From NCBI RefSeq assembly GCF_004134865.1, contig NZ_SDPO01000001.1, positions 992,001-1,056,000 of the forward strand: a stretch of 64,000 bases of DNA. The letters run 5' to 3'. The position numbers were made by a program, and so were the translations under genes. Of the stretch, positions 51,589 to 60,488 are shown piece by piece (within the stretch, counting starts at the first letter, position 1; every line of letters starts with the position of its first letter). A model generated the notes under the pieces. The model was not told where the DNA came from and searched no databases. It worked only from the letters and a program-made list of their open reading frames with translations. This DNA comes from Agromyces fucosus. Lineage in GTDB: Bacteria; Actinomycetota; Actinomycetes; Actinomycetales; Microbacteriaceae.

Positions 51589-52701
51589 CTACTCCTCGCC
51601 GAGGCCGCCGGCCGAGACCGGCTCGCCGCCGTCGGACTCGAGGAGCCCGTTCAGGAGACGCAGGTCGAACAGCCCGTCGATCGAGCCGTCCTTCTGCGTG
51701 CCGGCTTCGAGGCCGTTCGCGACCAGCGTCTCGAAGGTCTCTGCGTGCGGATCGACCGAGAAGGTGACGTACTCGAGCGCCCGGGTGAGCACCTCGTCGG
51801 CCAGCGGCTTGCCTGTCTCGGCCTCGAGGGCGGCGTTGATGACGGTCGGCGCCTCGTCGGCATGGTCCTCGAGCCACGCGACGGAGGCCACGTGGCCCTC
51901 GAGCAGCGCCTCCACCGTCTCGGGGTGCTCCTCGAGGAAGTCGGCGCGGACGAGCAGCACGGTCGTCGGGAACGCGCCGTCCTCCCAGAGGTCGGCCTCG
52001 TCGACGAGCACGTGCGCACCGGCGTCGACGATCAGCCGCGAGACCCACGGCTCGGGCAGCCAGGCGCCGTCGATCGCGCCCTGCTGGAAGAGCGTGAGGG
52101 TCTGCGCGTTCTCGGTCGGCGTGATGTGCACGTCGCCGCCGCCCGTGGTGTCGGTCTCGTATCCCTCGCTCGCGAGCCATGAGCGCAGCGCCACGTCCTG
52201 CGTGTTGCCGAGCTGCGGCGTTGCGAGGGTCGTGCCCTCGAGGTCGGCCGGCGAGTCGATGCCGTCGCGGACGACGAGCGCAGCACCACCGGTGGCGGCG
52301 CCGGCGACGATGTGCGCCGACTGCCCGCCCGACTGGATGAACGTGTTGATCGACGGGTTCGGCCCGATGTAGGTCGCGTCGATCGCGCCGGCCGAGAGTG
52401 CCTCGATCGCGGCGGGGCCGGCGTTGAAGACCTGCGTCGTGAGCTTCGTGTCGCCGAGGGCGTCGGCGAAGAGGCCCTCCTCGAGCCCCACGAGCGCGGG
52501 CGCGTGGGTGACGTTCGCGAAATAGCCGAGGCGCAGCTCGGCGGCGGGCGTGGTCGTCGCCGAGGCATCCGTCGCCTCCCCCGCTGCCGACTGCGGAGCG
52601 CAACCGCTGAGGGAGAGCACCGCTGCCGTGACGATCGCCGCCGCGAGCATCATGCCCGCGACCAGGCCGAGGCGGGAACGGGCGCGTGATGTTGCGGTCA
52701 T
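51589..52701 (-). CDS. ABC transporter substrate-binding lipoprotein, sulfonate type
   Basis: 370 residues. Lipoprotein signal peptide with lipobox LSGC at about 32-35. The mature part resembles SsuA/TauA: LRLGYFANVTHAPALVGLEEGLF, GAIDATYIGPNPSINTF, and FQQGAIDGAWLPEPWVSRL. Likely ligand an organosulfur compound, given the flanking cys genes; nitrate-like ligands cannot be excluded. It overlaps cysN by 4 bp. Confidence 0.9.
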   Translation of the reverse strand: MTATSRARSRLGLVAGMMLAAAIVTAAVLSLSGCAPQSAAGEATDASATTTPAAELRLGYFANVTHAPALVGLEEGLFADALGDTKLTTQVFNAGPAAIEALSAGAIDATYIGPNPSINTFIQSGGQSAHIVAGAATGGAALVVRDGIDSPADLEGTTLATPQLGNTQDVALRSWLASEGYETDTTGGGDVHITPTENAQTLTLFQQGAIDGAWLPEPWVSRLIVDAGAHVLVDEADLWEDGAFPTTVLLVRADFLEEHPETVEALLEGHVASVAWLEDHADEAPTVINAALEAETGKPLADEVLTRALEYVTFSVDPHAETFETLVANGLEAGTQKDGSIDGLFDLRLLNGLLESDGGEPVSAGGLGEE

Positions 52702-54062
52702 GCTGCTACTCCTTCGGTGTCGGTGGTCGTGCGGGTGGTGCTCCCGGCTTCGCCGGTGTCTGGGGTCACCGGTGCGGTGACGATCCCGGCGGCGAGCGTG
52801 GCGCCCGACTGCGGGTCGATGACGAGGAACGCGCCGGCGCGGCGGTGCGCGGCGTACTCCTCGACGGGCAGGTCGGCCGAGAGGCGCACGCGCACCTGGC
52901 CGATGTCATTGATCTCGAGCAGGTCGGCCGGCTCGAGTTCGAGCGAATCGAGGTCGCGACGTCCGACGATCTCGGGCACGAGCGCCTGCACGGTCGTCGT
53001 GCCCGACTTCACGAGCACGCGCGCGCCGGGGCGGAGCGCTGCCGCGCCGAGCCAGAACACGGATGCGTCGAGCTCGCGTCGCGGCTCGGGCAGCGCGCCC
53101 TCGGCCACGATGACCGCACCGCGTGCGGCATCGAGCTGGTCGGCCAGGCGCAGTGAGACCGAGCGCGGCGCTGACGCCTCGTCGACCGAGGCCGAGCCGG
53201 CGTCGATGCCCGTCACGGTCGTCGTCGCGCCGCCCGGGAACACCTGCACCCGGTCGCCGACGCGTACCGTGCCGGAGGAGATGCGACCCGCGAAGGCACG
53301 GTAGTCGCGGAAGGACTCGGTGTCGTCGACGTCGTGCGCGAGCGCGCCCTGCGGGCGGATCACGAGCTGCACGGGGAAGCGAAGCGCCTCGAACTCGGTT
53401 TCGAGCTCGTCGAGCGACGGCAGCGTCTCGAGCAGTTCGAGCAGGCTCGGGCCCTCGTACCACGGGGTGTTCGCCGATCGGTCGACGATGTTGTCGCCCT
53501 CGAGCGCCGACACCGGGATCACATGCGTGTCGGCGAGGCCGAGTTCGCGCGCGAGCGCGGCGACATCCGATGCGACCGTGTCGTAGGCATGCTGCGAATA
53601 GCCGAGCAGGTCGATCTTGTTGACCGCGATGATCACGTGCGGCACGCGGAGCAGCGCGACGACGGCGAGGTGTCGCCGCGTCTGCTCGAGCACGCCGTTG
53701 CGGGCGTCGACGAGCACGACGACGGCATCGGCGGTCGTGGCGCCGGTCACCATGTTGCGCGTGTACTGCACGTGTCCGGGGCAGTCGGCGAGGATGAACG
53801 ATCGGCGGCCGGTCGAGAAGTAGCGGTAGGCCACGTCGATCGTGATGCCCTGCTCGCGCTCGGCGCGGAGTCCGTCGGTGAGCAGCGCGAAGTCGATCGC
53901 GCCGGGCTCGCCGCCGAAGCCGCGCTCGGCGGACGTGCGGGCGACCGACTCGAGCTGGTCGGCGAGGATCGCCTTCGAGTCGTGCAGCAGGCGGCCGACC
54001 AGGGTCGACTTGCCGTCGTCGACGGAGCCGGCCGTTGCGAAGCGGAACAGTGCGTCGCTCAT
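52698..54062 (-). CDS. cysN: Sulfate adenylyltransferase subunit 1 (GTPase)
   Basis: 454 residues. EF-Tu-like GTPase domain with GSVDDGKST (P-loop), DCPGH and NKID, followed by two beta-barrel domains. The GTPase drives formation of APS from sulfate and ATP by CysD. There is no fused APS kinase (CysC), consistent with a route through APS reductase. The frame stays open upstream to 54500, but ATG 54062 begins MSDALFRFATAG and shares one base with the cysD stop. Confidence 0.95.
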   Translation of the reverse strand: MSDALFRFATAGSVDDGKSTLVGRLLHDSKAILADQLESVARTSAERGFGGEPGAIDFALLTDGLRAEREQGITIDVAYRYFSTGRRSFILADCPGHVQYTRNMVTGATTADAVVVLVDARNGVLEQTRRHLAVVALLRVPHVIIAVNKIDLLGYSQHAYDTVASDVAALARELGLADTHVIPVSALEGDNIVDRSANTPWYEGPSLLELLETLPSLDELETEFEALRFPVQLVIRPQGALAHDVDDTESFRDYRAFAGRISSGTVRVGDRVQVFPGGATTTVTGIDAGSASVDEASAPRSVSLRLADQLDAARGAVIVAEGALPEPRRELDASVFWLGAAALRPGARVLVKSGTTTVQALVPEIVGRRDLDSLELEPADLLEINDIGQVRVRLSADLPVEEYAAHRRAGAFLVIDPQSGATLAAGIVTAPVTPDTGEAGSTTRTTTDTEGVAA

Positions 54063-54985
54063 CAGAAGTACCCGTCCTTCTTGCGATCCTCCATGGCGGC
54101 CTCCGAGATGCGGTCGTCGGCCCGGGTCGCCCCGCGCTCGGTGAGCGTGGAGGTCGCGACCTCGGCCACGACATCGGCGACGGATGCCGCGTGGGACTCG
54201 ACGGCCCCGGTGCAGCTCATGTCGCCCACGGTGCGGTAGCGAACCGTGCGACGCTCGACGACCTCGTCGGGGCGCGCGGGCGAGACGTCGGAGATCGCAC
54301 GCCACATGCCGTCGCGGCGGTAGACCTCGCGTTCGTGCGCGTAGTACAGCGGCGGCAGCTCGATCCCCTCGCGTTCGATGTAGCGCCACACGTCGAGTTC
54401 GGTCCAGTTCGAGATCGGGAACGCCCGCACGTGCTGGCCGACGGTGTGGCGGCCGTTGTACAGGTCCCAGAGCTCGGGGCGCTGGTTGCGCGGGTCCCAC
54501 TGGCCGAACTCGTCGCGAAGACTGAGGATGCGCTCCTTGGCTCGGGCCTTGTCCTCGTCGCGGCGGGCGCCGCCGAAGACGGCATCGTGCCTGCCCGCCG
54601 CGATCGCGTCGAGCAGCGGCTGCGTCTGCAGCGGGTTGCGCGTGCCGTCGGCGCGCTCCTGCAACCGGCCGTCGTCGAGGTAGTCCTGCACGGACGCCAC
54701 CTCGAGCCGGAGGCCGAGCCGCTCGACCGTGCGGTCGCGGAAGTCGATGACCTCGGGGAAGTTGTGGCCGGTGTCGACGTGCAGCACCGGGAACGGCACT
54801 CGGCCGGGCCAGAAGGCCTTGGCCGCGAGGTGCAGCACGAGCACGGAGTCCTTGCCGCCCGAGAAGAGCAGCACGGGCCGCTCGAACTCGGCGACGACCT
54901 CGCGGATGATGTGGATCGCCTCGGACTCGAGGGCGTCGAGCGCGTCGATGCCGGTCTCGACGGGGATCGTGTCGATGGCGCTCAT
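54062..54985 (-). CDS. cysD: Sulfate adenylyltransferase subunit 2
   Basis: 307 residues, PP-loop ATP sulfurylase subunit. Motif LFSGGKDSVLVLHLA (about 40-54), HVDTGHNFPEVI, GARRDEDKARAKER, QWDPRNQRPELW, and the conserved end MEDRKKDGYF. ATG 54985 overlaps the cysH stop (ATGA). Works with CysN to activate sulfate. Confidence 0.96.
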   Translation of the reverse strand: MSAIDTIPVETGIDALDALESEAIHIIREVVAEFERPVLLFSGGKDSVLVLHLAAKAFWPGRVPFPVLHVDTGHNFPEVIDFRDRTVERLGLRLEVASVQDYLDDGRLQERADGTRNPLQTQPLLDAIAAGRHDAVFGGARRDEDKARAKERILSLRDEFGQWDPRNQRPELWDLYNGRHTVGQHVRAFPISNWTELDVWRYIEREGIELPPLYYAHEREVYRRDGMWRAISDVSPARPDEVVERRTVRYRTVGDMSCTGAVESHAASVADVVAEVATSTLTERGATRADDRISEAAMEDRKKDGYF

Positions 54986-55725
54986 ACGTGCAACCCGCAT
55001 TCCGTCTTGTCGAGGCCCGCCCAGCGGCCGGCCCTGGGGTCTTCGCCCTCGGCGACCTTGCGTGTGCACGGCTCGCAGCCGATCGACGGGTAGCCCTGGG
55101 TCAGGAGGTCGTTCACGGGCACGCCGAAGGCGTTCGAGTAGTCGATCAGCTCGTCGAAGCTCCACGCCGCGAGCGGGTTGACCTTGACCAGCCCGTTGCG
55201 CTCGTCGAACGTCACGAGCGGGGTGTTCGTGCGCGTGGGCGCCTCGTCGCGGCGCACGCCCGTGAACCACAGCTCGTACCCCGTGAGCGCGTCGTGCAAC
55301 GGTGCGACCTTGCGCATGGCGCAGCACTCGGCCGCGTCGCGGGCGAAGAGGTCGAGCCCGAACTTCGCGTTCTGCTCGGCGACCGTGAGCTCGGGCAGCA
55401 CGTCGACCACGCGCACGTCGAGTGCGGCTGCGACCCGGTCGCGCGTCTCGTACGTCTTCGCGAAGTGGTAGCCGGTGTCGAGGAACAGCACGTCGACGCC
55501 CGGCAGCGACTGCGCCACCACGTGCGGGAGCACGGCGTCGGCCATCGAGCAGGCGACGGCCGCGGCATCCGCGTCGAAGTTGCGCGCGACCCAGGCGATG
55601 ACCTCGTAGGCGGATGCCTCGTCGGCCGCGAGGCTGCGGAGTTCGGCGTTGCCCGCCTCGGCGAGCGCGCGCAATTCGTCGTGCGTGCGCAGCGCGGCGG
55701 CGCGGGGAGCGAGGGAGACGCTCAT
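54982..55725 (-). CDS. cysH: Adenylylsulfate (APS) reductase
   Basis: 247 residues; reduces APS to sulfite using thioredoxin. PP-loop-like LFLDTGYHFAKTYETRD, ECCAMRKVAPL plus GCEPCTRKV, and the catalytic KTECGLH. The CC...CxxC set binds a [4Fe-4S] cluster, which marks APS rather than PAPS reductases. ATGA overlaps on both sides. Confidence 0.95.
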   Translation of the reverse strand: MSVSLAPRAAALRTHDELRALAEAGNAELRSLAADEASAYEVIAWVARNFDADAAAVACSMADAVLPHVVAQSLPGVDVLFLDTGYHFAKTYETRDRVAAALDVRVVDVLPELTVAEQNAKFGLDLFARDAAECCAMRKVAPLHDALTGYELWFTGVRRDEAPTRTNTPLVTFDERNGLVKVNPLAAWSFDELIDYSNAFGVPVNDLLTQGYPSIGCEPCTRKVAEGEDPRAGRWAGLDKTECGLHV

Positions 55726-57455
55726 CGGAGCACCTCCTCGTCGGCGCGGTGCGCCCATTCGGCGAACGTCTCGTCGGCCGCGGCGTCGCGCTCGTCGAGG
55801 AAACGCTTCACGACCCGCTCGACGTAGACGGCGATGCCGTCGGCTTCGACCTTGAGGCCGCGGACGGTGCGGCCGAGGCCGGCGTCCTCGCGGTCGGCCG
55901 TCGCGAGCCCGCCGCCGAGGTGCACCTGGTAGCCGGGCACCTGCTCGCCGGCGTCGTTCATGATGAGCTGGCCCTTGAGCCCGATGTCGGCCGTCTGGAT
56001 GCGCGCGCACGAGTTCGGGCAGCCGTTCACGTGCAGGCTGATGGGGTGCGGCAGGTCGAACCCGTCGAGCGTGCGCTCGAGGTCGAGCACGGCGGCCGTG
56101 GCGAACGCCTTCGTCTCGACGATCGCGAGCTTGCAGAACTCGATGCCGGTGCACGCGATCGTGCCGCGGCGGATGAGGCTCGGGCGTGCCGACAGGCCGA
56201 GCTCGTCGAGGCCCGTGATGAGCGACTCGACGCGATCCTCCGGGATGTCGAGGATCACGAGCTTCTGGTGCGGCGTCGTGCGCAGGCGCGAGGAGCCGTG
56301 CGCCTCGATGAGCTCGGCGAGCTTCGCGAGGGTCGGTCCCGAGACGCGGCCGACGATCGGCGTCGCGCCGATGTAGAACCGGCCGTCCTTCTGACGGTGG
56401 ACGCCGACGTGGTCGCCGTGCGCGAGCGGCTTGGGGGCCGCCGGCCCGTCGGGCAGCGGCGCCTCGAGGTACTCGGTCTCGAGCACTTGGCGGAACTTCT
56501 CGGTGCCCCAGTCGGCGAGCAGGAACTTGAGGCGTGCCTTGTTGCGCAGCCGCCGGTAGCCGTAGTCGCGGAAGATCTGGGCGACGCCGTGCCAGGCGTC
56601 GGCCACGAGCTCCGGCGCGACGAAGACGCCGAGGCGCTCTGCGAGGCGCGGCGACGTCGAGAGCCCGCCGCCGACCCAGAGGTCGTATCCGATGCCGAGC
56701 TCGGGGTGCTCCACCGCGACGAACGCGACGTCGTTGATCTCGTGCACGACGTCCTGGCTCGGGTGCCCGGTGATCGCGGTCTTGAACTTGCGGGGCAGGT
56801 TCGCGAGCGTCTCGTCGCCGATGAAGCGGCTCGTGATCTCGTCGATCTGCGCGGTCGGGTCGATGAGCTCGTCGGCGGCGATGCCGGCGACGGGAGAGCC
56901 GAGCACGACGCGTGGCACGTCGCCGCACGCCTCGGTCGTGCCGAGGCCGACGGCCTCGAGACGGCGCCAGATCTCAGGCACGTCCTCGACGCGGATCCAG
57001 TGCAGCTGGATGTTCTGCCGGTCGGTGAGGTCGGCGGTGCCCCGGCCGAAGTCGATCGAGATATCGGCGATCACGCGAAGCTGTTCGGTCGTGAGCTGCC
57101 CGCCGTCGATGCGCACGCGCAGCATGAAGAACTCGTCTTCGAGCTCGTGCGGCTCGAGGGTCGCGGTGCGGCCTCCGTCGATGCCGGGCTTGCGCTGGGT
57201 GTACAGCCCCCAGACCCGGAAGCGGCCGTGCAGGTCGGTCGGGTCGATCGACGCGAACCCGCCCTTCGAGTAGATCTTCTCGATGCGGTCGCGCACGCTC
57301 AGGCCGTTGTCGACCTGCTTCCACTCCTCGTTGCCGTTGAGCGGTGCCGTGCCGTCGACCTTCCATTGCCCGTGCGGGCGACTCGCCGGTCGGGGCGGAC
57401 GCTCGCCGGAGCGGGCCGCGGGGCGGTTCGGCGCCTCGATCGTCTCCTGCGTCAT
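55722..57455 (-). CDS. sir: Ferredoxin-type sulfite reductase (siroheme)
   Basis: 577 residues; six-electron reduction of sulfite to sulfide. Two half-domains of the nitrite/sulfite reductase fold; TDRQNIQLHWI is the siroheme-binding stretch. The cluster ligands are Cys in TIACTGIEFCK and NGCPNSC. Start ATG 57455 has GGAGAG upstream. It leads the overlapping cys run and is preceded by repeats that may bind a regulator. Nitrite reductase is less likely, given the neighbours. Confidence 0.94.
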   Translation of the reverse strand: MTQETIEAPNRPAARSGERPPRPASRPHGQWKVDGTAPLNGNEEWKQVDNGLSVRDRIEKIYSKGGFASIDPTDLHGRFRVWGLYTQRKPGIDGGRTATLEPHELEDEFFMLRVRIDGGQLTTEQLRVIADISIDFGRGTADLTDRQNIQLHWIRVEDVPEIWRRLEAVGLGTTEACGDVPRVVLGSPVAGIAADELIDPTAQIDEITSRFIGDETLANLPRKFKTAITGHPSQDVVHEINDVAFVAVEHPELGIGYDLWVGGGLSTSPRLAERLGVFVAPELVADAWHGVAQIFRDYGYRRLRNKARLKFLLADWGTEKFRQVLETEYLEAPLPDGPAAPKPLAHGDHVGVHRQKDGRFYIGATPIVGRVSGPTLAKLAELIEAHGSSRLRTTPHQKLVILDIPEDRVESLITGLDELGLSARPSLIRRGTIACTGIEFCKLAIVETKAFATAAVLDLERTLDGFDLPHPISLHVNGCPNSCARIQTADIGLKGQLIMNDAGEQVPGYQVHLGGGLATADREDAGLGRTVRGLKVEADGIAVYVERVVKRFLDERDAAADETFAEWAHRADEEVLR

Positions 57456-57493
57456 GTCTCTCCTCGGTCACCGCTGAATGCGGGTTTCGACCG

Positions 57494-57584
57494 AGGCTAG
57501 GCGGATCGGCGGCGAGCCGGGCCGCGAGCCGTCACATCACGGCAAGGAAGGAAACACGGCGTCAATCACGGCAATGCGGCGTCA
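57494..57584 (-). promoter_or_regulatory. Promoter and direct repeats before the cys operon
   Basis: In gene direction: a TTGCCGTGAT word twice (57574-57565 and 57545-57536, 29 bp apart), a TGACGCCG word twice nearby, and a TAGCCT -10-like box at 57499-57494, 39 nt before the sir start. The repeat layout suggests an operator for a sulfur regulator; no -35 is convincing. Confidence 0.45.
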
Positions 57585-57610
57585 CAATCGGTGAGGCGAG
57601 GCGCCCAGCG

Positions 57611-58399
57611 CTATGCTTCCGGCGCGGCATCGGATGCCTCGGCGACGGCCTCGGAGACGGACGCCGCGAACCGGTCGAGCACGACGTCGACGAGCTCGAC
57701 CGGGGCATCACCGGGGGTCAGCAGCGGCTCGGTGACGAGATCGGCACCCGCAGCCGCCGCGAGGTCCTGGAAGTACCCAGGCGCCAGCAGATAGCTCGCC
57801 ACGACGACGCGATGATCCCCTCCCCCATCTCGCACCGCTGCGATCGCGTCCGCGAGCCTGGGTTCGGCCGCCGAGAGGAATCCGACGGTCACCGGTGCGC
57901 CGAGCGCCACCGCGAGCCGCTCGCCCATGTCGCGGCAGTCGTCCACCGCTCGCGCGTCGCTCGAGCCAGCCACCGCGAGCACCACGAGATCGTCGTGCGT
58001 CGCGCCGGCCTCGTCGAGACGACGCCGCAGCACCTCGACGAGCCGGTCGTCGGGCCCGAGGGCGCCGGCGAGGCGCACCGGTCGATCCACGACACCGTCG
58101 ATCTCGCGCCGGAGGTCGACGTGCACGTGATACCCAGCCGAGAGCAGGAGCGGCACGACGACGGCCGGCGCCGAGCGTGGCAGCGCATCGAGAGTGGCCG
58201 CGACATCCGGCTGTTGCACGTCGACGTGCCCGAGACGCACGATCGCCGGCGATGGCACTGGGACGTCCGCTGCTACCGACGCTGAGCGCCCTGCTGCAGC
58301 ATCGCGGACGGCGTCGATGAGTCGCTGCACCGCGGCCTGCCCGTCTGCCGATGCCGTGCCGTGCGAGATGCCGACGAGCGCGGCGGTCGTGTGGTCCAT
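57611..58399 (-). CDS. Sirohydrochlorin chelatase-like protein (CbiX/SirB)
   Basis: 262 residues in two similar halves, the class II chelatase arrangement. ALVGISHGTAS at the N-terminus gives the metal-site His, PLLLSAGYHVHVDLR is the second site, and VASYLLAPGYFQDL in the second half mirrors it. Inserts iron into sirohydrochlorin to make siroheme for Sir. ATG 58399 follows a GGGGGG stretch. It is 155 nt upstream of sir on the same strand, likely with its own promoter. Confidence 0.85.
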   Translation of the reverse strand: MDHTTAALVGISHGTASADGQAAVQRLIDAVRDAAAGRSASVAADVPVPSPAIVRLGHVDVQQPDVAATLDALPRSAPAVVVPLLLSAGYHVHVDLRREIDGVVDRPVRLAGALGPDDRLVEVLRRRLDEAGATHDDLVVLAVAGSSDARAVDDCRDMGERLAVALGAPVTVGFLSAAEPRLADAIAAVRDGGGDHRVVVASYLLAPGYFQDLAAAAGADLVTEPLLTPGDAPVELVDVVLDRFAASVSEAVAEASDAAPEA

Positions 58400-58454
58400 C
58401 CCCCCATCGTGCACTGCTCGCGGGACTTCGAGCGAACGACAGAAATCCACGACA

Positions 58455-58483
58455 TTGACAACGGTGTTGACACCTCGTAGATT
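58455..58483 (+). promoter_or_regulatory. Near-consensus sigma70-type promoter of the esterase gene
   Basis: TTGACA at 58455-58460, 17-nt spacer, TAGATT at 58478-58483; 23 nt to the ATG. The spacer starts with ACGGTG, giving a CAAC-GGT-GTTG palindrome that overlaps the -35, a likely repressor site. Confidence 0.7.
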
Positions 58484-58506
58484 CCGGGTGGACACGAGGA
58501 GGACAC

Positions 58507-60084
58507 ATGACGTCTTGGAGACCCGCGAAGGCGGCGTCGATCGCGGTCGCGGCAACGGCGACGGCACTGCTGCTGAGCGGATGCATCGCCGGCGTCACGG
58601 CCGACGGGGCCACGCCGGCCGCCGCCCCGCAGCTCGAGATCGCACAGGGTGCGCTGACGGGCGTCGCGACGGCTGACGGCGTCGAATACCTCGGCATCCC
58701 GTTCGCCAAGCCCCCGGTCGGAGACCTCCGCTGGCGCGAGCCCGAGGCACCCGAGCCCTGGGCGGGCGTGCTCGACGCGTCGAAGCCCGGACCCGACTGC
58801 GCGCAAGAGGTGAACGGCGACTCCGACGGCTCGCTGAGCGAGAACTGCCTCTACCTGAACGTCTACGCGCCCGGCGAACCAGGGGCGGAGAAGCTGCCGG
58901 TCGTCGTCTTCCTGCACGGCGGCGGGTACACCGCCGGTACGCCGAACATCTACGACGGTCGCAACTTCGCCGCAGCCGGCGATGCCGTCACGGTGATCCC
59001 CGCCTACCGCCTCGGCCTGTTCGGCTTCTTCGCCACGTCGGCGACGGCCGAGGAGGGCGAGTACGGCGCCCAGGGCAACTGGGGCATGCTCGACCAGCAG
59101 CAGGCGCTGCGCTGGGTGCAGGAGAACATCGAGTCGTTCGGCGGCGACCCCGACAACGTCACGATCGTCGGCGAGTCCGCCGGCGGCGGCTCGGTCTGCT
59201 TCCAGCTCGCGTCGCCGACCGCCGAGGGGCTCTTCGACAAGGCCGTGGTGCAGTCCATGGCGTGCGGCGCCGGCGCACCGGCATCCGACCCGGCCGAGTT
59301 CACGACGCAGTGGGGATGCGCGGCCGACGATGCCGAGTGCCTCCGCGCGGTGCCGACCTCGACGATCGTGGGATCGGCGACCGGCTTCGGCTTCGCGGCA
59401 CCGGCGAGCGGCGGACCGGATCAGCCCGTCGGGCCCCTCGAGGCGGCAGCCGATGGAACCCTCGCCGACGTGCCGATCCTGATGGGCGTCACGCGCGACG
59501 AGTGGCTCGGATTCGCCTCGGCGCAGTACCCCCTCGACCCCGCAGAGTACGAAGCCGGCGTCACCGCGCAGTTCGGCGCGCTGGCCCCCGACGTGCTCGA
59601 GCTCTACCCCGCCGATGCCGGCGAGGACCCGACCTTCGCCTCGGGCTGGCTCAGCGGCGACTCGATGTTCGCCTGCCCCTCGATCGTCGCGTCCGACGCC
59701 TTCGCAGATGCCGGACGCTCGGTGTACTTCTACGAGTTCGCCGACGAGACGACGCCCGGATGGCGCTCGCTGGGCGACCCGTTCCCGCCCTCGACGCTCG
59801 AGCTCGGCGCGACGCACACCACCGAGCTCCAGTACCTGTTCAACTACGCGGCGGCGCAGCGTTCGCTGAACGAGGAGCAGGACGCCCTCGCCGACCAGAT
59901 GGTCGCACTGTGGACGTCGTTCTTCGAGAGCGGAGTCCCGAGCCTCGACGGCGGGCCGGAGTGGGGCGAGTTCGCCGACGGACGCGAAGTGCTCGAGCTG
60001 AAGACCGAGGAGGCGGGCGGACTCGAGATGATCGACTCCTTCGAGGCCGCGCACAATTGCGGCTTCTGGAACGAGCTCGGCTAG
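58507..60084 (+). CDS. Secreted carboxylesterase (type B), lipoprotein
   Basis: 525 residues. Signal peptide with lipobox LLSGC (Cys about 26), so probably tethered outside the membrane. Carboxylesterase family marks: GIPFAKPPVGDLRWREP, SENCLYLNVYAP, oxyanion HGGGY (about 138-142), nucleophile GESAGGG, catalytic His in the GATHTTEL region. GAGGA ribosome site upstream. It hydrolyses ester bonds of external substrates; specificity unknown. A strong terminator follows. Confidence 0.92.
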   Translation: MTSWRPAKAASIAVAATATALLLSGCIAGVTADGATPAAAPQLEIAQGALTGVATADGVEYLGIPFAKPPVGDLRWREPEAPEPWAGVLDASKPGPDCAQEVNGDSDGSLSENCLYLNVYAPGEPGAEKLPVVVFLHGGGYTAGTPNIYDGRNFAAAGDAVTVIPAYRLGLFGFFATSATAEEGEYGAQGNWGMLDQQQALRWVQENIESFGGDPDNVTIVGESAGGGSVCFQLASPTAEGLFDKAVVQSMACGAGAPASDPAEFTTQWGCAADDAECLRAVPTSTIVGSATGFGFAAPASGGPDQPVGPLEAAADGTLADVPILMGVTRDEWLGFASAQYPLDPAEYEAGVTAQFGALAPDVLELYPADAGEDPTFASGWLSGDSMFACPSIVASDAFADAGRSVYFYEFADETTPGWRSLGDPFPPSTLELGATHTTELQYLFNYAAAQRSLNEEQDALADQMVALWTSFFESGVPSLDGGPEWGEFADGREVLELKTEEAGGLEMIDSFEAAHNCGFWNELG

Positions 60085-60106
60085 CCGCCAAGGGAATCGG
60101 CGAGGA

Positions 60107-60135
60107 GGCGGGGCGGCTGGATCAGCCGCCCCGCC
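60107..60135 (+). terminator. Terminator of the carboxylesterase gene
   Basis: Perfect 13-bp stem (60107-60119 with 60123-60135) with a 3-nt loop, 22 nt past the stop. Confidence 0.85.
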
Positions 60136-60178
60136 GTCCGCGTCTGCGGCGCGTCGCCCCGGGGCTCGCCACCTCGAG

Positions 60179-60222
60179 GTCAACCGGCGTTGACGATGCA
60201 TCCGGAGTCAACTACGGTTGAC
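60179..60222. promoter_or_regulatory. Two GTCAAC-N4-GTTGAC operators before the small HTH gene
   Basis: Perfect six-bp palindromic arms occur twice, at 60179-60194 (spacer CGGC) and 60207-60222 (spacer TACG), 28 bp apart. The second ends 3 nt before the ATG. Likely autoregulatory sites of the HTH protein or of another dimeric repressor. Confidence 0.65.
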
Positions 60223-60225
60223 GCC

Positions 60226-60453
60226 ATGGACGACCACACCCTCAGGACCGCGATCGCCGCCGCCGACGGCGACGACCCGTATCGCGCGCTCCGCGACCTC
60301 CACCATGCTCGGGTCGCACTCACCCGCGAACTCGACCGCGCCGAGGCGACCGCCGTGCGGCGAGCGCGTGCCGCCGGATCGAGCTGGCAGCTCATCGCCC
60401 TCGCCCTCGAGGTCTCCAAGCAGGCGGTGCACAAGAAGTACGGACGCAGTTAG
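60226..60453 (+). CDS. Small helix-turn-helix protein, 75 aa
   Basis: 75 residues with an N-terminal alpha-helical region (DPYRALRDLHHARVALTRELDRAEATAVRRARA) and a C-terminal HTH (SWQLIALALEVSKQAVHKKYGR). Such tiny proteins are common next to transport or protease genes in actinobacteria and may be regulators of their neighbours. ATG 60226 lies right behind the second palindromic operator, leaving almost no room for a ribosome site, so the message may be leaderless. Target genes unknown. Confidence 0.75.
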   Translation: MDDHTLRTAIAAADGDDPYRALRDLHHARVALTRELDRAEATAVRRARAAGSSWQLIALALEVSKQAVHKKYGRS

Positions 60454-60488
60454 GCCACGTAAGCTTCAAGACGGCGTTTCGCGACACC

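Noticed and set aside
54063-54500. N-terminal extension of cysN to 54500
   Set aside because: The extension reads through cysD in another frame; homology to CysN begins at ATG 54062.
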